Source: Nitrospirota bacterium (GTDB lineage: Bacteria > Nitrospirota > Thermodesulfovibrionia > Thermodesulfovibrionales > Dissulfurispiraceae). Taken from it: a stretch of 15,605 nucleotides of DNA. The translations under genes and the position numbers were made by a program. The stretch spans positions 1-15,605 of the forward strand of contig DUZI01000010.1 in NCBI GenBank assembly GCA_013349595.1, given 5' to 3'. A model generated the notes under the pieces. That model was not told the DNA's origin. It made no database searches and saw nothing but the letters and a program-made list of their open reading frames with translations. The first letter of the stretch is position 1; the number at the start of each line of letters is the position of its first letter. This document shows positions 1 to 8,032 of this stretch, one piece after another.

Positions 1-1829
1 GCATTACAGGTAGTTTGAATATCTCTATTTGATATTCTTTGAACTACATTTAACAATCTATCATTACCAAATAGTTCATTCTTTCCATTCATTGCCTCTG
101 TTACCCCATCGGTGTATGCAATCAATTTATCTCCTCTTTCAAGCATAATACGATAAGACTCAAAATTACATTCTTTTAGTATCCCTACAATCAATCCATC
201 AGGCATGTCAATAAAAGAAATAGCACCATCGTGTCTTAGCAATACAGGAGGTGGGTGCCCACCGTTAGCGTAAAAGAGTTCACCAATCTTGAAGTTTAAG
301 ATACCACAAAAGACTGTAACAAACATTGCGGAATCATTACTGTCTGCCAGTTCATCATTTACGATTTTTAACAATTCATGAGGCAAAAAGGAACCCATTG
401 CGCGCAACTTAAAAAAGGTCTTTGTAATAGACATAAAAAGTGCTGCAGGAACACCCTTACCTGATACATCAGCAACAAGGAAAAAGACCCTATCATCATC
501 AAGGAGAAAGAAATCATAAAAGTCTCCCCCAACCTCTCTAGCTGGTTTAAGTAAGGCAAAGATGTCAAACTCTTTTCTATCAGGAAAAGGTGGAAAGGTC
601 TTTGGCAATATATTCATCTGTATATCATGGGCAATCCTTAATTCACTCTCAATCCTCTCTCTTTCTGCAGTTGCAGTCGTTAGTTTGGCTATATAATCTT
701 TAAGGGAGATTTTCATTGATGAAAAAGAATCAGCAAGCCCTGCCACCTCGTCCTTGCTTTCTATCTTTGGTATATCAACATCAAGATTACCCCTACCTAT
801 CTCCTCAGTGGCTTTTGATAGGATGGTCAATGGTCTTGTAATACTCTTTGATATGAAGATTGATACAAGGGATAGAGTAACTATACCAGCCAGACCAAGC
901 ATAGCTACCATGAGATTGAGATTTCTGATATCTTCCATGATTTCACTGACAGGAAAAAGTAGTAGTATCTTCCAGTCATTAGAAGGTATATTTGCATAAA
1001 TAAGATGGACATTTAAGTCAAAGAGTTTTTTGTCCATGAAAAAACCCTTTTCTTTTTTCAATATCTCTCTACCAACTTTTCTCATCTCTTCATCTTTATT
1101 TTCCTCGGCGATGGTAAAAAATGTCTCATTCATTATGTATTTCTTATTTGGATGGGTGATGATAGTCCCATTTTGCGAAATTAACATACCATAACCAGTC
1201 TTTAAGACCTTTACTGATTGAACTGTTTCAGAAAGCCACTCTAATGATAAATCTACTGCAATAATACCTATAAATACCCTATTGCCTGCAACATTTTTAT
1301 AAATAGGCACAGAATAGGTTGACATAAGTGTATTTTCTTCATAATAGGGCTCACTCCAGATGGATGATTGAAGTTCCCTTGGTATCTGATACCAATCTTG
1401 ATAAAAATATCTGTCATCATCAGCACCAAAGGGTTTAATAACTAATTCCTTATTTTTTCTAAAAGAATAAAAACCTGCATAATATCTGTCTTTTTTGAAT
1501 TGATAGGGTTCAAAAGCCACAGAAATTCCAAAGATATCTGTGTTTTTCTTAAGCGTTTCTAAGAGCATCTTTTTAATCTCTACCTCTGAATAGGAACCAC
1601 TTTCTATAAAATAAGCAAGATTTTCAGGTATCTTTTCAACTGCATTAAGAACAGATTCAACCTTATACACCGAAGTTGAAACTACCCCTAAGACCTCATT
1701 TTTAATATGTTCTTCAATCTTGTCTCTTGAATAAAAATAATTGGTAAGCATTATGATTGAAAATATAATTACACTGCTAATTGAGAAAGACAGGATTAAT
1801 TTTGTGGCAATGCCTCTTTTTATTGGCAT
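1..1829 (-). CDS. Cache-HAMP-SpoIIE (PP2C-type) serine phosphatase, C-terminus cut by the window edge
   Basis: This membrane receptor should couple an extracytoplasmic signal to dephosphorylation of a partner, typically an anti-sigma-factor antagonist of the RsbU/SpoIIE type. I translated the minus strand by hand: 609 codons stay open from the ATG at 1829 to the window edge. A membrane segment (about 10-31) is followed by a double-Cache-like periplasmic domain (about 35-300; note DWYQIPRE, WSEPYY, GIIAVDLSLEWL, TIITHPN). A second membrane segment (305-327) and a HAMP linker (328-380) lead into the phosphatase. The phosphatase shows REVGGDFYDFF (D436), VADVSGKGVPAALFM (D454), YANGGHPPPVLL and AYTDGVTEA (D574), so the metal-binding acidic residues are present. 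Probably only the last few dozen residues are missing. The start overlaps the 3' end of the binding-protein gene by 10 bp, suggesting translational coupling. The target and ligand are unknown. Confidence 0.93.
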   Translation of the reverse strand, partial: MPIKRGIATKLILSFSISSVIIFSIIMLTNYFYSRDKIEEHIKNEVLGVVSTSVYKVESVLNAVEKIPENLAYFIESGSYSEVEIKKMLLETLKKNTDIFGISVAFEPYQFKKDRYYAGFYSFRKNKELVIKPFGADDDRYFYQDWYQIPRELQSSIWSEPYYEENTLMSTYSVPIYKNVAGNRVFIGIIAVDLSLEWLSETVQSVKVLKTGYGMLISQNGTIITHPNKKYIMNETFFTIAEENKDEEMRKVGREILKKEKGFFMDKKLFDLNVHLIYANIPSNDWKILLLFPVSEIMEDIRNLNLMVAMLGLAGIVTLSLVSIFISKSITRPLTILSKATEEIGRGNLDVDIPKIESKDEVAGLADSFSSMKISLKDYIAKLTTATAERERIESELRIAHDIQMNILPKTFPPFPDRKEFDIFALLKPAREVGGDFYDFFLLDDDRVFFLVADVSGKGVPAALFMSITKTFFKLRAMGSFLPHELLKIVNDELADSNDSAMFVTVFCGILNFKIGELFYANGGHPPPVLLRHDGAISFIDMPDGLIVGILKECNFESYRIMLERGDKLIAYTDGVTEAMNGKNELFGNDRLLNVVQRISNRDIQTTCN

Positions 1830-2786
1830 GGTTTATAAAATTCTTTAAAAAGAGGCTTTTTTTTAATCAAATTTGAGTTATACAATTCCCTTACAACCGT
1901 TTCATAGCTATTTTCTGAAAGGATGCCTATGTCAGTTCCAGAACTATCTGTCATTAAGTCTTTTATCCTTGAAAGCATCCAGTTTTGACGAACCTTGTTC
2001 GCAGGGACACCTGCCTTCAACATGTGTTTTAAAACCTGCTTCATCAGGTCTTGTAAAGGCATAATACCAGCCTTCTATACTTGCCTTTATAAAAGAACAG
2101 ACCTTTAAAGGGTTTTTTTTATATACTTCCTCAGTAACATAAATACCATCTTCAGGGAAATTGAGATTGTAATCACTATAGAAAAAACTTGTCAGTTCAT
2201 CTTCATTTATACCTGCACTTACTAAGGCATGATATTCGTTATACCACATTGCAGAGACCCCATCTACACCATCTCTGAGAAATAAATTTGGAGAAGATGA
2301 CTGTGGTATTATGCGAGGTCTTATATTTAATGCCTTAAATAATGCCTTTGGTTGAATTGCAAAGTCTCCATCAAAGATACTTACTTTCTTATTATGAAAA
2401 TCCTCTGGTTTCTTGATTAAGCTACTCTTTTTTGTAACTAACATAAGGGAAGAGCGTTGAATCATCTGTGCAATATTGACAATCTTTAGCCCTTCTGCCC
2501 TCTTTTGAATGGCCGTTGAAAGCCACATTGTTGCAAAATCTGCCTTGTTATCTTTTAGATATTGTGAAGGTGATATATCAGGCCCACCATTAATAATCTC
2601 AAGATCAATGCCCTCTTTCCTATAAAACCCCTTTTCAAGTGCCACATAATAGCCTGCAAATTGAGCCTGTGGAAGCCATTGGAGGGCAAGCCTCATCTTG
2701 GTAATGGTCATATCTTGTGCATAACTTGAGTTCACAATCAAAGAGTATGATAGAAAAAAGAAAAACAAGAATCTCTTTAAAAGCAT
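1820..2786 (-). pseudogene. NMT1/THI5-like periplasmic substrate-binding protein, interrupted by a frameshift
   Basis: This is a solute-binding protein of the NMT1/THI5 (SsuA/TauA-like) family. Residues 1-23 form a signal peptide (MLLKRFLFFFFLSYSLIVNSSYA). The family opening follows: LALQWLPQAQFAGYYVALEKG, then GFYRKEGIDLEI and ADFATMWLS. The frame starting at 2786 matches the family through YYAFTRPDEA (to about 2037) and then gives unrelated residues. The family C-terminus continues in the next frame: VLKHMLKAGVPANKVRQNWMLSRIKDLM, ending at the stop at 1820-1822. The junction lies at about 2020-2040, in GCAGGTTTTAAAACAC. One extra base, or a small deletion that is not a multiple of three (the DEA-to-VLKHM spacing looks short for the family), would explain it. 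A sequencing error in the A/T run is possible. No transporter membrane or ATPase genes adjoin. The MCP gene lies 38 bp upstream and the phosphatase overlaps downstream, so a sensory role is likely if the protein is functional. No clear Shine-Dalgarno precedes the ATG. Confidence 0.85.
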
Positions 2787-2824
2787 ATAATTTTTTTATT
2801 ATATTGTTGACCTTTAGTAGAAGA

Positions 2825-4453
2825 TTAAACAACACCCTTACTGTTTAGATAGCTTGAATATCTCTTATCAGCCCTTAAAATATGATTATTTAACCAGTTT
2901 TTAAGGAAGTTCATAATCTCTATGTTTAATTTCAGCTCTCCCCTTTCAAACTTGTCCTTTAATTCCAATGCCTGTTTTACAAGAGCCTTGTGTGCTTCAA
3001 TATGAGTAGAGGTCTCAGGATAGCCATATTGTTGGAAGTAATCCTCTTCGGTCTTAAAATGAGTTGCTGTATAATTGATAAGCCCATTCAAAAGATTTCC
3101 TACCACATCCTTTGGTTTATTATTTTTCCATGCCTCATATAGACCATTTACTAATTTAAAAAGCTCCTTGTGTTGTTCATCAATCTTGCTTATATTTACT
3201 TTAAAAACATCGCTCCATTTTACAAATTCATCACCAGCCAATATAGCCTTTTGAGATCCAGATATCCTAAAACCTGCAGAGGTTATCTTGAGAGCCTCTG
3301 TTACACCATAAAGTTTATCAATCTGATTCATCACATCTTGAGCCATGGTCTCCATATCACGAGCAATATTGGATGTTTTTTCAATATTTTTAGTAACCTC
3401 TTCTGATGCAATTGCTTGTTCATCAACTGCAGTGGCAATATGAGTAATCTCACCAGTAACGCGTTTGACCGTCTCAACAATGTGTCCTAAAGAATCACCT
3501 ACCTGTTTTATAAAATCTGTTGCCGTTGCAACCTCCTTTGAAGCCTCTTCCATAGATTTAGTAGTTTTTATAGATTCACTCTGAACAGTATTTATCTTTA
3601 CAGTAATCTCTGATGTTGCCCTTATAGTTCTTTCAGCAAGCTTTCTTACCTCATCAGCAACTACAGCAAATCCCCTGCCCTGTTCTCCTGCTCTTGCTGC
3701 CTCAATGGCTGCGTTGAGTGCAAGCAGATTGGTTTGGTCAGCAATATCTTTGATAACTGTAACAATCTCACCAATCTCTGAGGCACTCTTATTTAGGCTT
3801 TCTACCATCTGGGAGAGTTCAAGTGTTGATGTATATACCCTATTTACAGTTGTTACCGCACCATCAGATACCTCTTTACCTTTATATGCCATATCCATGG
3901 CACTCTTAGCTGACTCTGTGGCAACCGAGGCATTTCTTGCAATATCTGTTATAGTCTGACTCATCTCCTCAGCTGCAGTAGCAATTTGTACAGCCTGTAA
4001 AGATTGACTCTTGGCACCCTCTGTGGTTTTTACAGAACTCTGTTGAACCACTGCAACTGAAGATGCTACATCTGAAATAGTTTCACCCATTAATGCAACA
4101 GTTGACTTAAAAGACCTAACCATAAAGTTAATCCTGTCAATTAAGTAGGCCACTTCATCTTTTCCTTGATGGTCAATTACAATTGTCAAATCGCCATTTG
4201 CAATCTTGTCAATATTATCAGCAACCCTTTGAAGAGGATCAGATATCGATTTCGCAATAAGCCATCCCAAAAATGCAATAACCAAAAAGAAAATAAAAGA
4301 TATTATTATTGGTAATGTGACAATACTGCTAATGTCTAAATCCTTCACATCCTGTAAAGTAAAATAAAAAACAACTATTGTAGATACAAGTGATAAGAGT
4401 GATATAGCTGTTAGTAAGGCGAGTTTAGTACGTACTTTAATATTCTGAAGCAT
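2825..4453 (-). CDS. Methyl-accepting chemotaxis protein with C-terminal hemerythrin domain
   Basis: This chemoreceptor-type transducer would signal to a CheA/CheW complex, with a diiron oxygen- or redox-sensing domain as its input. Numbering is from the upstream TTG at 4456. Two membrane segments (about 11-33 and 47-68) are separated by only about 13 residues, so there is no periplasmic ligand domain. A HAMP domain spans about 69-121. The highly conserved signalling tip is at 227-277, including the IADQTNLLALNAAIEAARAG motif. A hemerythrin domain occupies about 411-540 and keeps all seven expected diiron ligands: H429, H466, E470, H485, H489, H525 and D530. The start is placed at the ATG at 4453, 8 nt after an AGGAGG at 4462-4467; the TTG one codon upstream is possible but spaced only 5 nt. 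It heads a probable operon with the binding protein and phosphatase. The layout resembles DcrH-like receptors of Desulfovibrio, but lacks their periplasmic domain. Confidence 0.95.
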   Translation of the reverse strand: MLQNIKVRTKLALLTAISLLSLVSTIVVFYFTLQDVKDLDISSIVTLPIIISFIFFLVIAFLGWLIAKSISDPLQRVADNIDKIANGDLTIVIDHQGKDEVAYLIDRINFMVRSFKSTVALMGETISDVASSVAVVQQSSVKTTEGAKSQSLQAVQIATAAEEMSQTITDIARNASVATESAKSAMDMAYKGKEVSDGAVTTVNRVYTSTLELSQMVESLNKSASEIGEIVTVIKDIADQTNLLALNAAIEAARAGEQGRGFAVVADEVRKLAERTIRATSEITVKINTVQSESIKTTKSMEEASKEVATATDFIKQVGDSLGHIVETVKRVTGEITHIATAVDEQAIASEEVTKNIEKTSNIARDMETMAQDVMNQIDKLYGVTEALKITSAGFRISGSQKAILAGDEFVKWSDVFKVNISKIDEQHKELFKLVNGLYEAWKNNKPKDVVGNLLNGLINYTATHFKTEEDYFQQYGYPETSTHIEAHKALVKQALELKDKFERGELKLNIEIMNFLKNWLNNHILRADKRYSSYLNSKGVV

Positions 4454-4461
4454 CAAAGTAT

Positions 4462-4467
4462 CCTCCT
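4462..4467 (-). promoter_or_regulatory. Strong Shine-Dalgarno for the chemotaxis receptor
   Basis: On the minus strand AGGAGG lies 8 nt before ATG (4453) and 5 nt before TTG (4456). The spacing favours the ATG as the start codon. Confidence 0.75.
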
Positions 4468-4531
4468 AAGATAATTTTTGGTTTCAACAATTTTAGCAAA
4501 AAAAAATGATCAAAGAAAAGTAGTTATAAAA

Positions 4532-4545
4532 AACAATTAATTGTT
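4532..4545. promoter_or_regulatory. Perfect 14-bp palindrome upstream of the chemotaxis receptor gene
   Basis: AACAATTAATTGTT is a perfect palindrome about 80 bp upstream of the receptor start. It could be an operator for a dimeric regulator. In sequence this AT-rich it could also be chance, and nothing visible identifies a regulator. Confidence 0.3.
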
Positions 4546-4549
4546 ATTA

Positions 4550-4707
4550 CCCCAGAATAGTCATTATCAAAAAATTTCCTAATGATATGCCCCCCATTTT
4601 TGGAACAGGATAAATACAGAAAGGTGTCGTATAAAAATCCTTCACAAGCCCTTCCTATCTTACTTGCTGATCTTATTAAGCTTTTTAGTTCTATCGACGA
4701 TTTGGGG
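4550..4707. mobile_element. Degenerate copy A of the ~200-bp MITE-like element
   Basis: Positions 4623-4703 match 13609-13689 with about 8 mismatches in 81 bp by hand count. The shared stretch runs from GGTGTCGTATAAAAAT through AAGCCCTTC to AAGCTTTTTAGTTCTATCG. The left half is poorly conserved: the inner GAAGGGCTG arm is missing, and only CCCCAGAATAG at 4550 resembles the left end of copy C. The right end (CGATTTGGGG) resembles the right ends of the other copies. No target duplication is evident. The copy fills most of the 338-bp gap between the chemotaxis receptor and the free hemerythrin gene. The right half is certain as a repeat; the left boundary is a guess. Confidence 0.6.
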
Positions 4708-4745
4708 CAGACACAATCCTCTTGACAAGTGCTGGAAAAGTTCTA

Positions 4746-4784
4746 AAAGAACATCAATGATAGACAAGTATCTATTTGTTCTTT
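4746..4784 (-). terminator. Possible terminator downstream of the free hemerythrin gene
   Basis: AAAGAACA at 4746-4753 pairs perfectly with TGTTCTTT at 4777-4784, with an inner GATA/TATC pairing in the loop. It starts 8 bp past the hemerythrin stop. On the minus strand the second arm ends in TTCTTTT. The stem is AT-rich and the U-tract short, so it would be a weak terminator. Confidence 0.35.
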
Positions 4785-4791
4785 AAAAATT

Positions 4792-5193
4792 CTATTTACC
4801 TTTATTAAAACTCTCAAAACTAATAATGTCAACAGTAATTGTATGATTGACAAACCACTGAACGAGGAAATCTATTAATTTAATAGTTGTATTTGACATA
4901 GTCTTGACATTTATAATCCTTGCAGATAGTTCATCAATCAAATCCCTATGCAGTTTTTTATGTTTTTCAAGATTACAATAGCCAAGCTTATACAAAATAT
5001 TCTCTTCGCTTTTAAAATGAAAATCTGCATACATAACAAGTTCTTCCATGAGCAAACTATGATAAATGTCATCTTTTTGTTCCAAGATTTCCCAGATAAT
5101 CCTATTGATGAGTTCAACAAAATATTGATGTTGTAAATCAACCTCTCTATTGCCTGTTAAGAATTTTTTTGACCATTCAATCTTTTGAATCAT
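4792..5193 (-). CDS. Bacteriohemerythrin (single-domain diiron O2-binding protein)
   Basis: This small cytoplasmic four-helix protein binds O2 at a non-heme diiron centre and may serve in oxygen delivery, storage, sensing or scavenging. All seven ligands are visible at near-canonical spacing: H22 (DLQHQYF), H59 and E63 (HFKSEE), H78 and H82 (EKHKKLH), H117 and D122 (NHTITVD). The length of 133 residues is typical of the single-domain family. The ATG at 5193 has a modest GAGGG upstream. A sigma-70-like promoter at 5209-5236 and a possible terminator right after the stop suggest its own transcript. The next gene downstream carries the same domain fused to a chemoreceptor, so both may report on the same oxygen or redox signal. 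The two hemerythrin sequences differ considerably, so this is not a recent duplication. Confidence 0.95.
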   Translation of the reverse strand: MIQKIEWSKKFLTGNREVDLQHQYFVELINRIIWEILEQKDDIYHSLLMEELVMYADFHFKSEENILYKLGYCNLEKHKKLHRDLIDELSARIINVKTMSNTTIKLIDFLVQWFVNHTITVDIISFESFNKGK

Positions 5194-5208
5194 CTGTTGC
5201 CCTCTGAT

Positions 5209-5236
5209 TTTATAAAAACAATTTTACTATAGACAA
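5209..5236 (-). promoter_or_regulatory. Candidate sigma-70 promoter for the free hemerythrin gene
   Basis: On the minus strand TTGTCT (5236-5231) is separated by 16 bp from TATAAA (5214-5209), which ends 15 bp before the ATG. This is a 4/6 and 5/6 match to consensus in AT-rich sequence. Confidence 0.4.
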
Positions 5237-5290
5237 CACATATTATATATTTTTAAAAAAAAATTACAGCTATGAAATGGAATTTTTAAA

Positions 5291-5728
5291 TCAATTTCCA
5301 AAGGCGTAAAATCCAATTCCTTCAAAGGTAAAGTAAGGAAAATTGGCTATAACATAATCTCTTTCAGAGGTATAGATTGTAAAGAAATGCCCACCTGCCT
5401 TTGTGTTATAAAACCTATATACGGGTGTCAAAGAAACACCACCAGTTGAACTTGCATAAAAGGCTATACCTTCGTAGGTAAACTGAGGATAGTTAGCAAT
5501 CACATTGTCTCGTTCAGTAGGTGAAATGGTAAAGAAATGCCCACCTGCCTTTGTGTTATAGAAACGATAAACAGGTGTCAATCCGCTATATGCTTGAGGA
5601 TATCCAAAAAAACCTATACCTTCATAAGTAAACTGGGGATAGTTAGCAATAACATTGTCTCTTTCGGCAGGTGAAATGGTAAAGAAATGCCCACCTGCCT
5701 TTGTGTTATAGAAACGATAAACAGGCAT
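5291..5728 (-). repeat. Three tandem 150-bp repeats at the 3' end of the protease gene
   Basis: The period is exactly 150 bp (50 codons), with units starting at 5728, 5578 and 5428 on the minus strand. The first two units are almost identical in protein (PAERD versus TERD); the third diverges in IYTSERDYVIANFPYF. Long stretches such as AAAGAAATGCCCACCTGCCT recur unchanged in all three, so the amplification is recent or kept uniform by gene conversion. Confidence 0.95.
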
Positions 5729-7069
5729 CTTTGTGTTTTCAGTCCTTGAAAGGTATTGTTTTAGTCCCAGATTCCAAGATACTGAAAATTTGCCATATTT
5801 ATCCTCTCCTTCCATGTATTCACAACTGGCATTACCACCTTCAAGTTGTCCCACAATCCTTTTGTTTGTGTCAAATAGAGGACTGCCTGATGAGCCACCT
5901 TCTGTAGAACCTAAAAACCACTTTACATTCCAATAGTTAGACGATGAATAATATCCATTTCCAAAGGAAATCCTTTGATAACTACCATCAGGATGATGAA
6001 TCCCATAAACATTAGCCCCAGAATAGATATCGTATGTACTCCAACCCAGGTAAGCAACATTACTTGGCGGACTTTCAGATAACTCTAAAAGGGTGAAATC
6101 GCTTAACTCAGAACCTATAATGAATCTTGAACCTATTGTCTTTTCAAGACTGTTAAGGCTCGGAACCCTTCCATTACAACTATCTGTCCTGTAATGAAAA
6201 TAGGCAATAAGTGTCCTTGCAACAATGTTATCACTGATACAATGATTAGCAGTAAGAAACCAAGCCCTACCACTTTGATTCTGGTCATTTAACAAAGACC
6301 CTGTGCATAAATAACCAGATCTTTGTTTTTCAAAATAAATTCTTGCCACACCTGTCTTGCTAACATCCCAATCTTTATAACAATTGACATCTTTATAACA
6401 GCTATCTTCTTTAAAGATTTTTGCATTAATAAGATTTATATCACTTAACCTTCCTGTAATAATATCTCTATAGCCATGACTAATTTTGTCGATTTTGACT
6501 AGAGGCTTATTGCTGTCCTGTATCTTTACAATCTCTATGATAATCATATCTCCTTGGACAACAGGGCTCCAAAAGCCATCATCATAATTAATGATGTGTC
6601 TTTCAACTTGTTCTACTGAATTACCCTCTTTGTCGTAAATAAAAATCTCAACCTTTTCACCTTCATCTATTAACAGGTGTGCCCTTATGAAACTTGCATC
6701 TGAAGATTGAACTGCCATACGCCAAAAGTATTTATCATCTTGTTGTTTGATTAATTGCCATTTACCTCCTTGAGAGATTTCAATATCTCTATGTATTGAA
6801 ACCTGTAACGCCTTTTTTCTTCCCTTTTTAGTATTGCCTTCTAAAATAAGCCTTTCATTGCCAAGTTTTGGTAGAGTAATAGTTTCTGATTTGGAAGGTT
6901 TTATCTTGTTAGATAATTTAGTTAGAAGGGGATTTTTGTCTTTCTCTTTGAAATGTCCTTGAGGTATGTAAGTGTTTGCTTCATAGGGCATTGCAAATGC
7001 TAGGCTTGAAAAAAACAAAAAAATAAAAATTAAAATAAAATGCTTTTTTTTCAAAATGTTATTCCTCAT
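5291..7069 (-). CDS. Secreted trypsin-fold (lysyl-endopeptidase-like) serine protease with three DUF5648-like repeats
   Basis: This is an exported endopeptidase of the S1 trypsin fold. A signal peptide (MRNNILKKKHFILIFIF, then LFFSSLAFA) precedes a pro-region of about 200 residues and the protease domain. Numbering from the ATG at 7069, the triad is H276 (LTANHC), D324 (SDFTLLEL) and S394 (GGSSGSP). The six cysteines around the domain resemble Achromobacter lysyl endopeptidase. Residues 448 to the end are three repeats with an exact 50-residue period, each with PVYRFYNTKAGGHFFTI and a later ERD.VIAN; they match my memory of the DUF5648 family, possibly a surface or ligand-binding module. An upstream ATG at 7108 would add 13 hydrophilic residues before the signal peptide, so 7069 is preferred. 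That start overlaps the last 11 bp of accA. Substrate specificity (Lys) is inferred from family resemblance only. Confidence 0.9.
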   Translation of the reverse strand: MRNNILKKKHFILIFIFLFFSSLAFAMPYEANTYIPQGHFKEKDKNPLLTKLSNKIKPSKSETITLPKLGNERLILEGNTKKGRKKALQVSIHRDIEISQGGKWQLIKQQDDKYFWRMAVQSSDASFIRAHLLIDEGEKVEIFIYDKEGNSVEQVERHIINYDDGFWSPVVQGDMIIIEIVKIQDSNKPLVKIDKISHGYRDIITGRLSDINLINAKIFKEDSCYKDVNCYKDWDVSKTGVARIYFEKQRSGYLCTGSLLNDQNQSGRAWFLTANHCISDNIVARTLIAYFHYRTDSCNGRVPSLNSLEKTIGSRFIIGSELSDFTLLELSESPPSNVAYLGWSTYDIYSGANVYGIHHPDGSYQRISFGNGYYSSSNYWNVKWFLGSTEGGSSGSPLFDTNKRIVGQLEGGNASCEYMEGEDKYGKFSVSWNLGLKQYLSRTENTKMPVYRFYNTKAGGHFFTISPAERDNVIANYPQFTYEGIGFFGYPQAYSGLTPVYRFYNTKAGGHFFTISPTERDNVIANYPQFTYEGIAFYASSTGGVSLTPVYRFYNTKAGGHFFTIYTSERDYVIANFPYFTFEGIGFYAFGN

Positions 7070-8021
7070 AAGCTCCAATCTTTCTAAGTTTTTTATATCT
7101 CTCATCAATGAGCTTATCCATAATTTTTGTCTTTAATATTTCTGTGGTTTTTAAGATGTATTCATTAATCCTTCTCGACATTGCTTCTGGGTCCTTATGG
7201 GCACCCCCTATAGGTTCTGGTATTATGTCATCAATTATTTTGAATGACTTTAAATCTTTTGCCGTAAGTTTGAGTGATTCGGCGGCTTTGTTAAAATCAT
7301 CTGTTGTTAAATCAGTTGTTTTTTTCCAAAGTATTGCTGCACAACCTTCAGGTGAAATAACTGAATATACAGAATTTTCTAACATATAAAGCCTATCTGC
7401 CACGCTTAATGCGAGGGCACCACCACTACCACCTTCTCCAATGACTATTGATATAATTATAGTCTTTAGCCTTGACATTTCCATTAAATTTGTTGCGATT
7501 GTCTCGGCCTGCCCCCTCTCTTCAGCTCCAATACCAGGATAGGCACCAGGGGTATCAATCATTGTTATAATAGGCAATTTAAATCTTTCCGCTAATTTCA
7601 TAAGTCTTAGTGCCTTTCTATAACCTTCTGGGTTTGGTTGTCCAAAATTTCTACTAATCCTTTCTTTAAGCCCCCTACCCTTTTGATGACCAATAATCAT
7701 AAAGGATTTGTTATTAATCTTACCAATACCCCCTACTATTGATGGGTCATCGCCATATCTCCTATCGCCGTGGAGTTCAACGAAATCATTTGTTATGTAA
7801 TTTATATAATCAAGTGTGTAAGGTCTTTCTGGATGGCGCGCTATTTGTGTTCTTTGCCAAGGTGTGATATTAGAGTATATTTCTGTTCTTAATTCCTTGA
7901 CTTTTTTCTCAAGTCTCTTTATCTCTGGGGAAATATCAAAGTCTTCTCCTATCTTTTTTAACTCTTCAATCTTTGATTCTATTTCTTCAAGTGGTTTTTC
8001 AAAGTCTAAATAGTAAGCCAT
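7059..8021 (-). CDS. accA: Acetyl-CoA carboxylase carboxyltransferase subunit alpha
   Basis: AccA pairs with AccD to transfer the carboxyl group from carboxybiotin (on AccB) to acetyl-CoA, giving malonyl-CoA for fatty acid synthesis. The 320-residue length is normal for the family. Family hallmarks are present: a helical N-terminus (PLEEIESKIEELKK), the WQRTQIARHPERPYTLDYI block (55-73), FVELHGDRRYGDD (80-92), IDTPGAYPGIGAEERGQ (155-171), the oxyanion-type GEGGSGGALAL (195-205) and SPEGCAAILWK (223-233). The ATG at 8021 follows an AGGAGG with 5-nt spacing. It lies 11 bp after dnaE, an arrangement seen in many bacteria, so the two are probably cotranscribed. The other ACC subunits are not in this window. 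Confidence 0.98.
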   Translation of the reverse strand: MAYYLDFEKPLEEIESKIEELKKIGEDFDISPEIKRLEKKVKELRTEIYSNITPWQRTQIARHPERPYTLDYINYITNDFVELHGDRRYGDDPSIVGGIGKINNKSFMIIGHQKGRGLKERISRNFGQPNPEGYRKALRLMKLAERFKLPIITMIDTPGAYPGIGAEERGQAETIATNLMEMSRLKTIIISIVIGEGGSGGALALSVADRLYMLENSVYSVISPEGCAAILWKKTTDLTTDDFNKAAESLKLTAKDLKSFKIIDDIIPEPIGGAHKDPEAMSRRINEYILKTTEILKTKIMDKLIDERYKKLRKIGAYEE

Positions 8022-8032
8022 TTATCCTCCTT

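Noticed and set aside
1820..2062. The 80-residue C-terminal fragment as a separate small gene
   Set aside because: Its sequence is the expected C-terminus of the upstream binding protein, so it belongs to the same broken gene.
2015..2065. Programmed -1 ribosomal frameshifting at GGTTTTAAAAC in the binding-protein gene
   Set aside because: The frame change needed is +1; a -1 slip here would run straight into a TAA. No family precedent is known to me.
3705..3959. An 84-residue plus-strand frame opposite the chemoreceptor signalling domain
   Set aside because: It is an antisense shadow of the strongly conserved receptor coding sequence.
5194..5290. Intrinsic terminator after the protease gene
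   Set aside because: A T-run is present on the minus strand, but the only nearby inverted repeat is short, imperfect and about 20 bp away from it.
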